From positions 69,381-133,380 of the forward strand of contig NZ_BAABHF010000065.1 of NCBI RefSeq assembly GCF_039541955.1: 64,000 nt of DNA, given 5' to 3'. The notes beneath the pieces were generated by a model. That model searched no databases. It was not told the origin of the DNA and saw nothing but the letters and a program-made list of their open reading frames with translations. Positions 30,873-39,126 of this stretch are shown in pieces. How positions within the stretch are numbered: position 1 is the stretch's first letter; each line of letters opens with the position of its first letter. The DNA comes from Actinoallomurus oryzae (GTDB taxonomy: Bacteria; Actinomycetota; Actinomycetes; Streptosporangiales; Streptosporangiaceae). Made by a program: the position numbers and the translations under genes.

Positions 30873-32861
30873 TCACTTCGACGCCCCGGGCAGCGGGGTC
30901 TTGGCCGCCGTCGCCCGGTCCGTCGGCCGGCCGGCCGCCCCGGCGCTCGCCTTGGCCTTCGCCGCGGCCTTCTTCTGCTGCGCGGTCTGTCGCGGCGGTG
31001 CCGGGGACGCCGGTGCGGGCGGCGGGGTGCTCGGCGTCGGCGTCGGCGTCGGCGGGGCGAATCTCCGGGTCGATCCCACCCAGGCGGGCCCCGGGAGGGG
31101 CCGGACCGGCAGCCCGGACTCGGCGCTCTCGGTGACGGACCGCCAGATCTCGGCCGGTACGTCCGCGCTGCTCCGCTGGGGCGCGTCGCCGATGTTGACC
31201 ACCGGCCGGTTGCTGGCCCGGTAGACGACGACCGCGGTCGAGATGTCCGGCGTGTAACCGCAGAACCAGCCCGCCGCGTTGTGGTCCGTGGTGCCGATCG
31301 TGCCCGCCGCCGGTCGGCCCGGCACGACCTGACGGGGTCCCTTCTTGCCGTCGTACAGCAGCGCCATCTGCAGGGCGAACGTGACGTCGGCGGCGACCGC
31401 CGGCGGGAACGCCGCGCGCGTGCGCGGCCGTACAGTGAGCAGCGCCTTTCCCGACCGGTCCGTCACCTTGGCGAGGATGTGCGGCGCGGCGTAGGTGCCG
31501 TTCACCAGTGCGGCGTACGCCGCCGCCTGGTCGACGGCGTGCACCCCCGACGGCGGAAGGCGGCCGGGCAGGCCGGCACGCGTCGCTCCGGACGCCCCCA
31601 CCTTCGCGCCGAGCCGGGAGAAGACGGTGGCGTAGGAGCGGGTGGTCGCGGTGAGCAGGTCGGCGGAGGCGACCTGAGCGTCACCGTCGTTGACCACCGA
31701 GCCGGCCGGGGTCGCGGCGAACGTGCTGCGCAGCCCGATCCCGGCGCGCAGGCCGGTCGCCAGGACGAAGGGCGAGAAGGACGAGCCCGGTGGCAGCGCG
31801 GCGAGGAAGGCGTTGTCGTACTGGTGGGTGAGGTAGTCGCGGCCACCGTAGGCGGCGAGGATCTCGCCGGTGCCGGGCCTTACCGAGGCCACGCCGACCT
31901 CCAAATCCCGGTCGGTGCCGGTGGCGCGGGCGACCTCCTCCGGCAGCGCCGCCTGGGTCCGCGGGTCGATGGTGGTGGTCACGCGCAGGCCGCGCCGGTA
32001 GATCTGGTCGTCGTCGAAGCCGTGGTCGTGCAGTTCGGCGATGACGCGTTCAATGAGGTAGCCCCGCTGGCCGGCGTACATCGGCTCCGTGTGCGCCGGG
32101 GCGATGCTCGGGAACGCGGGCAACGGCCCTCTGGGCAGCACGCCCGTGCTCATCATCCCGTTGATCACGTAGCGCCAGCGCGCCCGGGTCTCCGCCGTGT
32201 GCCCGAGCGCCGGGTCGAGGTAGGAGGGTGCCTGGATCAGCCCGGCGAGCAGGGCGCCCTCGGCGGGGGTCAGCGCACCGGCGTTCTTGCGGAAGTAGGC
32301 CTGCGAGGCGGCCTGGATCCCGTACGCGCCCCGGCCGAAGTACACCGTGTTGAGGTACTGCTCCAGGATCCAGTCCTTGGACCGGGCGCGGCTGAGCTTG
32401 ACCGCGATGAACAGCTCCTTCACCTTGCGGGACATCGTCTGTTCGGGGTTGAGGTAGGCCACCTTGACGTACTGCTGGGTGATGCCGGAACCGCCCTGAG
32501 TGTCCCCGCCGGAGACCGCCGCCCAGCTCGCCCGCGCCAGCCCGCTCGGTGAGACGACCGGGTCGTGGTAGAAACCGCGCTCCTCGGCGGCGAGTACGGC
32601 GCCGCGCACGTACGGCGGCACGTCCCGCAGCGGCACGGCCACCCGGTTCAGCTGCCCGACCTGGGCCAGCGTGGAGCCGTCGCGGTAGGTGAACGTGCTC
32701 GACTGGGCCCGCGCGGCGGCGTTGACCGGCGGCAGCTTGGTCCGTGAGTACATGATGCCCACCGCCACGCACAGGGCCCCGAAGCCGAAGGCCAGGACGT
32801 ACAGCCCGCGCCGGACCAGCCGCCACCGCCGGCGGCCCTTCGGAAGTCGTCGTCGTCCCAT
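30873..32861 (-). CDS. Penicillin-binding-protein-like transglycosylase with degenerate transpeptidase domain
   Basis: 662 residues from ATG 32861. Short basic cytoplasmic tail, one membrane helix (LYVLAFGFGALCVAVGIMYS), then a GT51 domain with EERGFYHD, GGSGITQQYVK, RKVKELFIAVKLSRARSKD and ILEQYLNTVYFGRGAYGIQAA, all intact, so glycan polymerisation is likely. The transpeptidase part keeps the fold but the S-x-x-K motif reads SSFS (Lys to Ser, codon 31773-31775), S-x-N reads SYA, and K-T-G-T reads TIGT. Crosslinking activity is therefore not expected. The tail is Pro/Thr- then Ala/Lys-rich. A standalone gene. Confidence 0.9.
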   Translation of the reverse strand: MGRRRLPKGRRRWRLVRRGLYVLAFGFGALCVAVGIMYSRTKLPPVNAAARAQSSTFTYRDGSTLAQVGQLNRVAVPLRDVPPYVRGAVLAAEERGFYHDPVVSPSGLARASWAAVSGGDTQGGSGITQQYVKVAYLNPEQTMSRKVKELFIAVKLSRARSKDWILEQYLNTVYFGRGAYGIQAASQAYFRKNAGALTPAEGALLAGLIQAPSYLDPALGHTAETRARWRYVINGMMSTGVLPRGPLPAFPSIAPAHTEPMYAGQRGYLIERVIAELHDHGFDDDQIYRRGLRVTTTIDPRTQAALPEEVARATGTDRDLEVGVASVRPGTGEILAAYGGRDYLTHQYDNAFLAALPPGSSFSPFVLATGLRAGIGLRSTFAATPAGSVVNDGDAQVASADLLTATTRSYATVFSRLGAKVGASGATRAGLPGRLPPSGVHAVDQAAAYAALVNGTYAAPHILAKVTDRSGKALLTVRPRTRAAFPPAVAADVTFALQMALLYDGKKGPRQVVPGRPAAGTIGTTDHNAAGWFCGYTPDISTAVVVYRASNRPVVNIGDAPQRSSADVPAEIWRSVTESAESGLPVRPLPGPAWVGSTRRFAPPTPTPTPSTPPPAPASPAPPRQTAQQKKAAAKAKASAGAAGRPTDRATAAKTPLPGASK

Positions 32862-32981
32862 GTCGATCAAGCCTTGGCGCGAGACGTCCGGCCGGCGTCG
32901 CAACGGCGTCACGCTTTCCGGAAAATGTCCGGGTTTTGTGACGTACGGCCGAGGGCCCGGCGGTCACCCGATAATGGGGCG

Positions 32982-33656
32982 ATGGCCGCGATTCTTCTCG
33001 TCGAGGACGACCCCTCGGTCCGTACGGGCCTGGAGCTCGCCCTCACCCGCCAGGGGCACTCGGTCACCGCGTGCGCGACCGGCGAGGAGGGCCTGGAGCA
33101 CGCGCGGGCACGCCGGCCGGAGATCGTCATCCTGGACGTGATGCTGCCCGGCGTCGACGGGTTCGAGGTCTGCCGCCGCGTCCGGCGGACCGACCAGATG
33201 CCGATCATCTTGCTGACCGCCCGCAGCGACAACCTCGACGTGGTCATCGGACTGGAGGCGGGCGCGGACGACTATGTGATCAAGCCCGTCGAGCCCGCCG
33301 TGCTGGACGCCCGCATCCGCGCCGTCCTGCGGCGGGCCGTGGGCGGCGCCGGCGACCGGTCCACCTACGGCGACCTCGTCATCGACCGCGGTGCGCTGCG
33401 GGTTTCGCGGGCGGGCGCGGACGTGAACCTGACCCCGACCGAGCTGCGGTTGCTGCTCGAACTGACCCGCCACCCGGGACAGGTGCTCAGCCGGCGGCAC
33501 CTGCTGCGGGAGGTGTGGGACCACGGGTACGCCGGCGACTCGCGGCTCGTCGACGCCACCGTGCAGCGGCTCCGCGCCAAGGTCGAGGCGGACGCCTCCG
33601 CACCCGCGTTCATCCAGACGGTCCGCGGGTTCGGCTACCGGTTCGTCGCCTCGTGA
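32982..33656 (+). CDS. OmpR-family response regulator
   Basis: 224 residues. Receiver: ILLVEDDPSVRTGLELAL, phospho-acceptor Asp in EIVILDVMLPGVDGFEVCRR, PIILLTARSDN, and the Lys in GADDYVIKPVEPAVL. Winged-helix output: LTPTELRLLLELTRHPGQVL, LREVWDHGYAGDSRLVDATV, QRLRAKVE, VRGFGYRFVAS. ATG 32982 lies about 7 bases after ATAATG, so the mRNA may be leaderless. The 3' end is the left part of a tandem duplication that separates it from its histidine kinase. Confidence 0.95.
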   Translation: MAAILLVEDDPSVRTGLELALTRQGHSVTACATGEEGLEHARARRPEIVILDVMLPGVDGFEVCRRVRRTDQMPIILLTARSDNLDVVIGLEAGADDYVIKPVEPAVLDARIRAVLRRAVGGAGDRSTYGDLVIDRGALRVSRAGADVNLTPTELRLLLELTRHPGQVLSRRHLLREVWDHGYAGDSRLVDATVQRLRAKVEADASAPAFIQTVRGFGYRFVAS

Positions 33657-33796
33657 TCACCGGGGGACGCTCGTGATCACCGGACTGCGGGGGCGGATGT
33701 TCGCCTCCCTGCTCATCCAGACGGTCCGCGCATGCGCCTACCGGTTGGCGGCCTCATGATCACCGGACTGCGAGGGCGGATGTTCGCCTCGTTCAT
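33611..33796. repeat. Tandem duplication of the response-regulator/kinase gene junction
   Basis: Copy one (33611-33713) has the end of the regulator gene and a beginning of the kinase gene. Copy two (33714-33796) repeats the sequence from CATCCAGACGGTCCGCG onward, diverged at several bases and without a 20-base stretch. Copy one also holds a nested repeat (CGTGATCACCGG at 33652 and 33672). Both copies contain CTACCGGTT and GATCACCGGACTGCG. Confidence 0.9.
33673..33759 (+). CDS. 28-residue chimeric ORF from junction duplication
   Basis: GTG 33673 opens a frame that starts like the kinase (VITGLRGRMFAS) and ends like the regulator (LIQTVRACAYRLAAS), finishing at TGA 33757-33759. That stop overlaps the kinase ATG at 33756 (ATGA). 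It looks like a by-product of the tandem duplication, but the overlap means ribosomes translating it could reinitiate on the kinase gene. No independent function is suggested. Confidence 0.5.
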   Translation: MITGLRGRMFASLLIQTVRACAYRLAAS

Positions 33797-35135
33797 CGTC
33801 GCGTGCCTGGCCTCGACCGCGTTCGTGGCCGGCATCGGTTACGTCCTGGTCCGCCGGGCCGTCCTGCAGCGGGCCCAGGACGCCGTGCTCGTGGAGACCC
33901 GGGACACGCTCGCCCGCGTCGTGCCCGGCACGCTCGCCGACCCGGTGCCGGACGACACGCTGCGCGACGTCGCCCAGGCCCTCGTACGGCCCGACCGCGC
34001 CGTGGTCGTCACCGCCGGCGATGACACGGTGAGCGCCGGGGAGTTCGGCGTCCAGGACGTGCCGCCGTCGCTCGTCAGCCGGGCGGAGGACGGCCTGTAC
34101 TTCCAGCGCGTCGAGCTACGCCGCGCTCCGTGGCTGGTGGTCGCCACCCGCGTCTACACCGCCGGCCGAGGGTCCTCCCCGCTGTCGGTGTACGTGTTCG
34201 CCTCGCTCGCCAAAGAGCGTGCCGACCTCGACGGCATCCAGCGGGCGCTCATTCGCGCGGGCGCCCTCACGCTCCTGCTGGCGCTGGTCCTGGCCGTGCT
34301 GCTCGGGCAGAGCGTGCTCCGGCCGCTCCGCCGCCTCGGCCGGGCCGCCCGTGCCCTCGGCACCGGTGACCTCGGCGCGCGCGTCGAGGTGCGCGGCCGC
34401 GACGAGCTCGCCGACGTCGCCCGCGCGTTCAACGAGAGCGCCGCGTCCCTGGAGTTCACCGTGCACGAGCTGCGCCGGTTGGAGGCGGGCGCGCGGCGGT
34501 TCGCCGCCGACGTGTCGCACGAGCTGCGCACCCCCATCGCGGCGATGACCGCCGTCACGGACGTGCTGGAGGAGGACGCCGCGGCCCTGCCGGCCGACAC
34601 CGGCACGGCGGCCCGGCTCATCGCCGGCCAGACCCGGCGGCTGAACGCGCTCGTGGAGGACCTGCTGGAGATCAGCCGGATGGACGCCGGCACGGCGCAA
34701 CTCGTCCTGGACGAGGTGCCGCTCGCCGACCTGGTCCGCGAGTGCGTGACGACGCGCGGCTGGGCCGACCAGGTCGTCGTCGAGGTGCCGCCGGACCTGC
34801 GAGTCCGCCTGGACCCCCGCCGCTTCGACGTCATCCTCGCCAACCTGATCGGCAACGGGCTGTCGCACGGAGCGCCGCCGGTGCGCGTCATCGCCCGGTC
34901 CGGCCCGCCCAGAGTGGAGGTACGCGTGATCGACCAGGGCAAGGGCATCCCCGAGGAGCTGCTGCCGAAGGTGTTCGGCCGGTTCTTCAAGGCGGACCCG
35001 GCCCGTCCCGCGGGCCAGGGCAGCGGCCTCGGCCTCGCCATCGCACAGGCCAACGCGGCCCTGCACGGCGGCGGCATCGAAGCCGCCAACGCGCCGGGCT
35101 GCGGCGCCGTCTTCACCGTGTGGATTCCCGCGTGA
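33756..35135 (+). CDS. Sensor histidine kinase (HAMP, HisKA, HATPase)
   Basis: 459 residues. Helix 1 FASFIVACLASTAFVAGIGY, an extracytoplasmic sensor of about 130 residues, helix 2 ALTLLLALVLAVLLGQSVL, HAMP (RPLRRLGRAARALGTGDLGA), H-box FAADVSHELRTPIAAM (His about 255), N-box VILANLIGNGLSHG, G1 VRVIDQGKGIPEEL, F-box KVFGRFFKAD, G2 GQGSGLGLAIAQANA. A full membrane kinase partnered with the upstream regulator. ATG 33756 is used; an in-frame ATG at 33732 falls inside duplicated regulator sequence. It overlaps the lipoprotein start by GTGA. Confidence 0.95.
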   Translation: MITGLRGRMFASFIVACLASTAFVAGIGYVLVRRAVLQRAQDAVLVETRDTLARVVPGTLADPVPDDTLRDVAQALVRPDRAVVVTAGDDTVSAGEFGVQDVPPSLVSRAEDGLYFQRVELRRAPWLVVATRVYTAGRGSSPLSVYVFASLAKERADLDGIQRALIRAGALTLLLALVLAVLLGQSVLRPLRRLGRAARALGTGDLGARVEVRGRDELADVARAFNESAASLEFTVHELRRLEAGARRFAADVSHELRTPIAAMTAVTDVLEEDAAALPADTGTAARLIAGQTRRLNALVEDLLEISRMDAGTAQLVLDEVPLADLVRECVTTRGWADQVVVEVPPDLRVRLDPRRFDVILANLIGNGLSHGAPPVRVIARSGPPRVEVRVIDQGKGIPEELLPKVFGRFFKADPARPAGQGSGLGLAIAQANAALHGGGIEAANAPGCGAVFTVWIPA

Positions 35136-35638
35136 GGCGCCTGGTCGCGGGCCTGCTGACGCTCCCGCTGCTGGCGGGCTGCGGCGTGCGCCCCACCGGG
35201 GTCGTGTACGCGGGTGAGCCCCCGGTCGCCACCGCCTCGGCGTCGTCGCGGTCCCAGGTTTTCTTCCTGCTCCGCGGGTTCCCGATCCCGGTCGGCCGCG
35301 CGGTCAGCCCCTGGGACGCCCAGCAGGTCTTCGACGAACTGCTGCGCGGGCCCACCTCGGCCGAGCGCGCGAAGGGCCTGACCACGGAGCTGACCGGGGT
35401 CAAGCAGATCACGGTCCGCGACCTCGGCGGCCGGGCGCTCTTCATCGAGACGGTGCCGCCCATGCCCAAGCTCCTGGGGCCGGCGTACACGCAGATCTAC
35501 TGCACCGGGCTCATGCTGCCCGAACGACCTTCGGTGAAGCTGGCCCTGGCGGACGCCGCGGGTTACCCGAGCCCCGACTGCTCCGATGCGGCGGGCTCAC
35601 CCGGCGGCGCGGCTCCGATGCCCTCGCCCACGGAGTGA
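35132..35638 (+). CDS. GerMN-like lipoprotein of the two-component operon
   Basis: 168 residues, GTG start overlapping the kinase stop. Signal peptide with lipobox (VRRLVAGLLTLPLLAGCGVR), so it is anchored outside the membrane. The core has RSQVFFLLRGFPIPVGRAVS, WDAQQVFDELLRGPTSAERA, KGLTTELTGVKQITVRDLGG, typical of GerMN-type domains as in LpqB. The tail is Pro/Ser-rich. Order regulator, kinase, lipoprotein parallels MtrA-MtrB-LpqB, so it probably modulates the kinase sensor domain (inference). Confidence 0.85.
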   Translation: MRRLVAGLLTLPLLAGCGVRPTGVVYAGEPPVATASASSRSQVFFLLRGFPIPVGRAVSPWDAQQVFDELLRGPTSAERAKGLTTELTGVKQITVRDLGGRALFIETVPPMPKLLGPAYTQIYCTGLMLPERPSVKLALADAAGYPSPDCSDAAGSPGGAAPMPSPTE

Positions 35639-35692
35639 CGCCTGAAGTGCCCGGAAACGACAAACCCGGTGACCGTTTGGTGCATCTTCTCC

Positions 35693-36172
35693 CTACTCGG
35701 CCCGCATGCGGCGGTCGTGGGTCACGAGCACGAGCGCGCCCTCGTAGCCGGCCAGCGCCTCCTCCAGCTCCTCGACGAGGGCGGGAGACAGGTGGTTGGT
35801 GGGTTCGTCGAGGAGGAGGAGTTCGGGCAGGGAGGCGAGCGTGACGGCGAGTGCGAGCCGGGAGCGTTCGCCGCCGGAGAGGGTGCCGAGGCGTCGCCGC
35901 CGGTCGAGTGAGGGCAGGCCGAGTCCGTGGAGGGCGGCGTCGACGCGAGGCGTCGGCTCCGTACCCGTCGCGGGCCTCGTACTGTTCGGTCGGCCGCGCG
36001 CACTCGGCGAGGGCGAAGTCGACGGCATCCTGGACGCCGGCCTCAGGGGACGGCGGGAGGGTCTGGGGGAGGTAGCCGACGCCGCCGGGGGCGGCGACGG
36101 TCACTTCACCGGTGTCGGGCTGTTGCTTGTCGGCGAGCAGACGCAGCAGGGTGGACTTGCCGGCGGCAACCG
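35693..36172 (-). pseudogene. ABC-F ATPase relic (C-terminal nucleotide-binding domain)
   Basis: Minus-strand remnant of an antibiotic-resistance-type ABC-F protein. It begins abruptly at VAAGKSTLLRLLADKQPDTG (Walker A without the preceding GPNG), continues GGVGYLPQTLPP, DAVDFALAECARPTEQYEAR and DGYGADA, then shifts frame. The other frame carries VDAALHGLGLPSLDRRRRLG, TLSGGERSRLALAV, LLLLDEPTNHLSPALVEELE and VLVTHDRRMRAE. The N-terminal domain, linker and C-terminal tail are missing. It ends 40 bases from the hydroxyacid dehydrogenase gene; the 570-base gap 35639-36211 holds nothing else recognisable. Confidence 0.85.
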
Positions 36173-36211
36173 CTTAACGCGGCACTTGTTTCGCCTCCGC
36201 GAGGGGGGCGC

Positions 36212-37216
36212 TCATGACGTGCTGGTCACGTCGTTGACCGGTGAGCGTGCCGGTTGCCCGGTCAGGACCCGTACGGCCTCTTCGGCGGCGATGCGCCGCA
36301 CCGATGCGATGGCCTCTTCGGAGTAGTAGGCGGCGTGGGGCGTGATGACCACGTTGGGGAGCGTGAAGAGGGGGTTGCTCGGACGCCAGTCGCGCTGTTT
36401 CGCGGGTTCCTCCTCGATGTCGTCCAGCGCCGCGCCGGCGATCCACCCTTCGGTGAGTGCCTGGTAGATCGCCGTGTCCTGCACGATGGGTCCGCGTGCG
36501 GTGTTGATGAGGATGGCGGTCGGCTTCATCCTGCGGAGCGTCGCGCGGTCGAAGGTGTGGTGTGTCTGTGGGGTGAGCGGCGACTGGATCACCAGGTAGT
36601 CGGCGCCCTCCACGAGCTCGTCGAAGGACACCGGCCGCACCTGGCGCGAGCGGATCTCCGATTCGTCGAGGAACGGGTCGTGCGCCCAGACCTCGACGCC
36701 GAACGCCTGGGCGCGTTCGGCGATGAGCCGTGCGATGGCGCCGAAGGACAGCAGGCCGAACACCCGTCCCCGCAGCCGCCAGATCGGCCGTCCGGTCTTC
36801 CAGTGCCATTCGCCCAGCCGGGTCGCCCGGTCGTACTCGCAGATCTTGCGGGCGGCGGCGAGCCAGAGTGAGACGGCGTGATCGGCGACCTCGTCGGCGC
36901 ACCAGTCGTTCGGGGCGTTCGTGACCTGGATGCCCCGTCGGGTCGCGGCGTCGACGTCGACGATGTCCACGCCCGTGCCGTAGCGAGCGATCACCCGGCA
37001 ACGGGTGAACGCGTCGATGGCGCGGGCGCCGACCCGCGCGTACTGGGTCAGGACGCCGTCGACGTCACGGCCCTTCTCGATCACCTCGTCCTCGCTCTTG
37101 CACTGGGCGGCGAGGAGCTTCAACCCGGCGCCCTCGATGATCTCGCGTTCGATGTCCACGTCGCCGAAGTCGAAGTCGGCGATCAGGACCGTTCCTTCGG
37201 GGTCAGTGCGAGTCAC
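36212..37216 (-). CDS. D-isomer-specific 2-hydroxyacid dehydrogenase
   Basis: 334 residues. GTG 37216 with AAAGGGA upstream, overlapping the dehydratase stop by 14 bases. NAD domain ADEVADHAVSLWLAAARKIC, RGRVFGLLSFGAIARLIAER; the nucleotide loop has Ser and Ala in place of the usual G-x-G-x-x-G glycines (S-F-G-A-I-A), a pattern seen in some CtBP-like relatives. Catalytic Arg in INTARGPIVQ, Glu in GAALDDIEEEPA, His in VVITPHAAYYSEEA. By context it reduces or oxidises a 2-keto sugar acid formed by the dehydratase. Confidence 0.9.
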   Translation of the reverse strand: MTRTDPEGTVLIADFDFGDVDIEREIIEGAGLKLLAAQCKSEDEVIEKGRDVDGVLTQYARVGARAIDAFTRCRVIARYGTGVDIVDVDAATRRGIQVTNAPNDWCADEVADHAVSLWLAAARKICEYDRATRLGEWHWKTGRPIWRLRGRVFGLLSFGAIARLIAERAQAFGVEVWAHDPFLDESEIRSRQVRPVSFDELVEGADYLVIQSPLTPQTHHTFDRATLRRMKPTAILINTARGPIVQDTAIYQALTEGWIAGAALDDIEEEPAKQRDWRPSNPLFTLPNVVITPHAAYYSEEAIASVRRIAAEEAVRVLTGQPARSPVNDVTSTS

Positions 37217-38993
37217 GCGGAATCCCTTTGGTGTGTACGAGGTCCTGGTACGACACGGCGAGCTCCAGACAACCTCCGCTGTCCAGCTGCCCGACCGTGG
37301 AGCGGTAGATCTCCTGCCACGGTGTCTGGTTCTCCAGTGCGGGAGGTGTGTACTCGGCCCACCGCGCGGCGATCTCCTCGTCCGGCAGGAGGACGTCGAC
37401 ACGGGCGTTGTCCAGGTCGACGCGGATCCGGTCGCCGGTGCGCAGGATGGCGAGGTTGCCGCCGACGGCGGCCTCGGGGCTGGCGTTGAGGATGGACGGT
37501 GCGTCCGACGTGCCGCTCTGCCGGCCGTCACCGAGCGTGGGCAGCGCGTTGACGCCCCGCTGGATCAGCGCGGCGGGCACCTCCATGTTCACCACCTCGG
37601 CCGATCCCGGATAGCCGATCGGCCCGGTGTAGCGGATGACGAGAATGCAGTCCTGGTCGATGCCCAGCTCCGGATCCTCGATATGGGCGTGGTAGTCCTC
37701 GGGCCCGTCGAAGACGATGGCGCGAAGCTCGAACACCGGCGGATCGCCGGGGCGCGGCAGATAGCGGGCCCGGAAGTCGTCGGTGATGACCGAGGTCTTC
37801 ATGACCGCGGAGTCGAACAGGTTGCCGGACATGACGAGAAGCCCGCCCCGCGCCGCGACAGGGTCATGGCAGGGCCGGATGACCTGCGGGTCGGCGGGCG
37901 GGACGCCGTCGAGGTTCTCGGCCAGGGTACGGCCCGAGACCGTCATGGCGTCGCCGTGCAGGTGCCCCGCCGCCAGCAGCGACCGCAGGACCGCGGGGAC
38001 GCCGCCGGCGCGGTAGAAATCCTCGCCGAGGAACTCCCCCGCCGGGGCGAGGTTCACCAGCACCGGGATGTCGGATCCGACCCGCTGCCAGTCGTGGTTG
38101 GACAGTGGCACCCCGACATGACGCGCGATGGCGTTGATGTGGATGGGCACGTTGGTCGACGCGGCGATGGCCGACGCGCAGACGATCGCGTTCTCGAAGG
38201 CCTGCCGGGTCATGACCTTGCGCGGTGTCAGGTCCTCGCGCACCATGGCCACCACCCGGTGGCCCGTGTCGTAGGCCATCTGCGCCCGCTCGCGGTACGG
38301 GGCCGGGATCGCCGCACAGCCGGGCAGGGACATCCCCAGGGCCTCGGCCAGACTGTTCATCGACAGCGCGGTGCCCATCGTGTTGCAGTGCCCGATGCTG
38401 GGCGCGGAGGCGGCCACGCGCGCCATGTACTCGTCATAGTCGATCTGCCCGCCGGCGAGGAGCCGCTTCGACTGCCAGATCACCAGCCCCGAGCCCGTCC
38501 GCATGCCGTCGTGGTAGCCGTTGAGCATCGGCCCTCCGGACAGGACGATCGCCGGGATGTTCACCGTCGCCGCCGCGGTCAGGCACGCGGGCGTGGTCTT
38601 GTCGCAGCCGGTCGTCAGCACCACTCCGTCGAGCGGATATCCGTAGAGCACCTCGACCAGCCCGAGGTAGGCCAGGTTGCGGTCCAGCGCCGCGGTGGGG
38701 CGCTTGCCGGTCTCCTGCAGCGGATGGACGGGGAACTCGAACGGGATGCCACCACCGTCGCGGATGCCGTCCTTGACCCGGTCGGCGAGGGCGAGATGGT
38801 GCCGGTTGCACGGAACCAGGTCATTGCCGGTCTGGGCGATGCCGATGATCGGCCGGCCCGACTGGAGTTCGGCCGGGGTGAGGCCGTAGTTGAGGAAGCG
38901 CTCGAGGTACAGAGCCGTCATCTCCGGATTGCCCGCGTTGTCCCACCAGGCCTGGCTCCGCAGGCCCCCCGTGGTGCGCTTCGTCGGTGGCAT
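37203..38993 (-). CDS. IlvD/Edd family sugar-acid dehydratase
   Basis: 596 residues, full length. Fe-S/active-site segments TTGCDKTTPACLTAAATVNI, SAPSIGHCNTMGTALSMNSL and the C-terminal NALPTLGDGRQSGTSDAPSI. GIAQTGNDLVPCNRHHLALA at the N-terminus and the general layout fit pentonate/hexonate dehydratases (L-arabinonate, D-xylonate, D-gluconate types) better than dihydroxy-acid dehydratase. It makes a 2-keto-3-deoxy acid from an aldonic acid. The hydroxyacid dehydrogenase overlaps its end. Its exact substrate is unknown. Confidence 0.92.
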   Translation of the reverse strand: MPPTKRTTGGLRSQAWWDNAGNPEMTALYLERFLNYGLTPAELQSGRPIIGIAQTGNDLVPCNRHHLALADRVKDGIRDGGGIPFEFPVHPLQETGKRPTAALDRNLAYLGLVEVLYGYPLDGVVLTTGCDKTTPACLTAAATVNIPAIVLSGGPMLNGYHDGMRTGSGLVIWQSKRLLAGGQIDYDEYMARVAASAPSIGHCNTMGTALSMNSLAEALGMSLPGCAAIPAPYRERAQMAYDTGHRVVAMVREDLTPRKVMTRQAFENAIVCASAIAASTNVPIHINAIARHVGVPLSNHDWQRVGSDIPVLVNLAPAGEFLGEDFYRAGGVPAVLRSLLAAGHLHGDAMTVSGRTLAENLDGVPPADPQVIRPCHDPVAARGGLLVMSGNLFDSAVMKTSVITDDFRARYLPRPGDPPVFELRAIVFDGPEDYHAHIEDPELGIDQDCILVIRYTGPIGYPGSAEVVNMEVPAALIQRGVNALPTLGDGRQSGTSDAPSILNASPEAAVGGNLAILRTGDRIRVDLDNARVDVLLPDEEIAARWAEYTPPALENQTPWQEIYRSTVGQLDSGGCLELAVSYQDLVHTKGIPRDSH

Positions 38994-39080
38994 GAAGTGC
39001 TCTCCTGGCCGGCCTACCCGAGTCCCTACGGCGCCTTTACCCGGCGCAAACGCGCGAAAATCCGTGTGACCTGCGCAGAT

Positions 39081-39089
39081 ATGGCAAAG
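39081..39089 (-). promoter_or_regulatory. CTTTGCCAT motif upstream of dehydratase gene
   Basis: On the minus strand CTTTGCCAT lies 88 bases before the dehydratase start in a 133-base gap. The same nine bases occur upstream of the aldo/keto reductase gene at 43462. It could be a shared -35 or operator for the two transcription units of this region (inference). Confidence 0.35.
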
Positions 39090-39126
39090 GTCGGCGTTCC
39101 GCCGCGGCCAGGCCCTGCTGGTCGTT

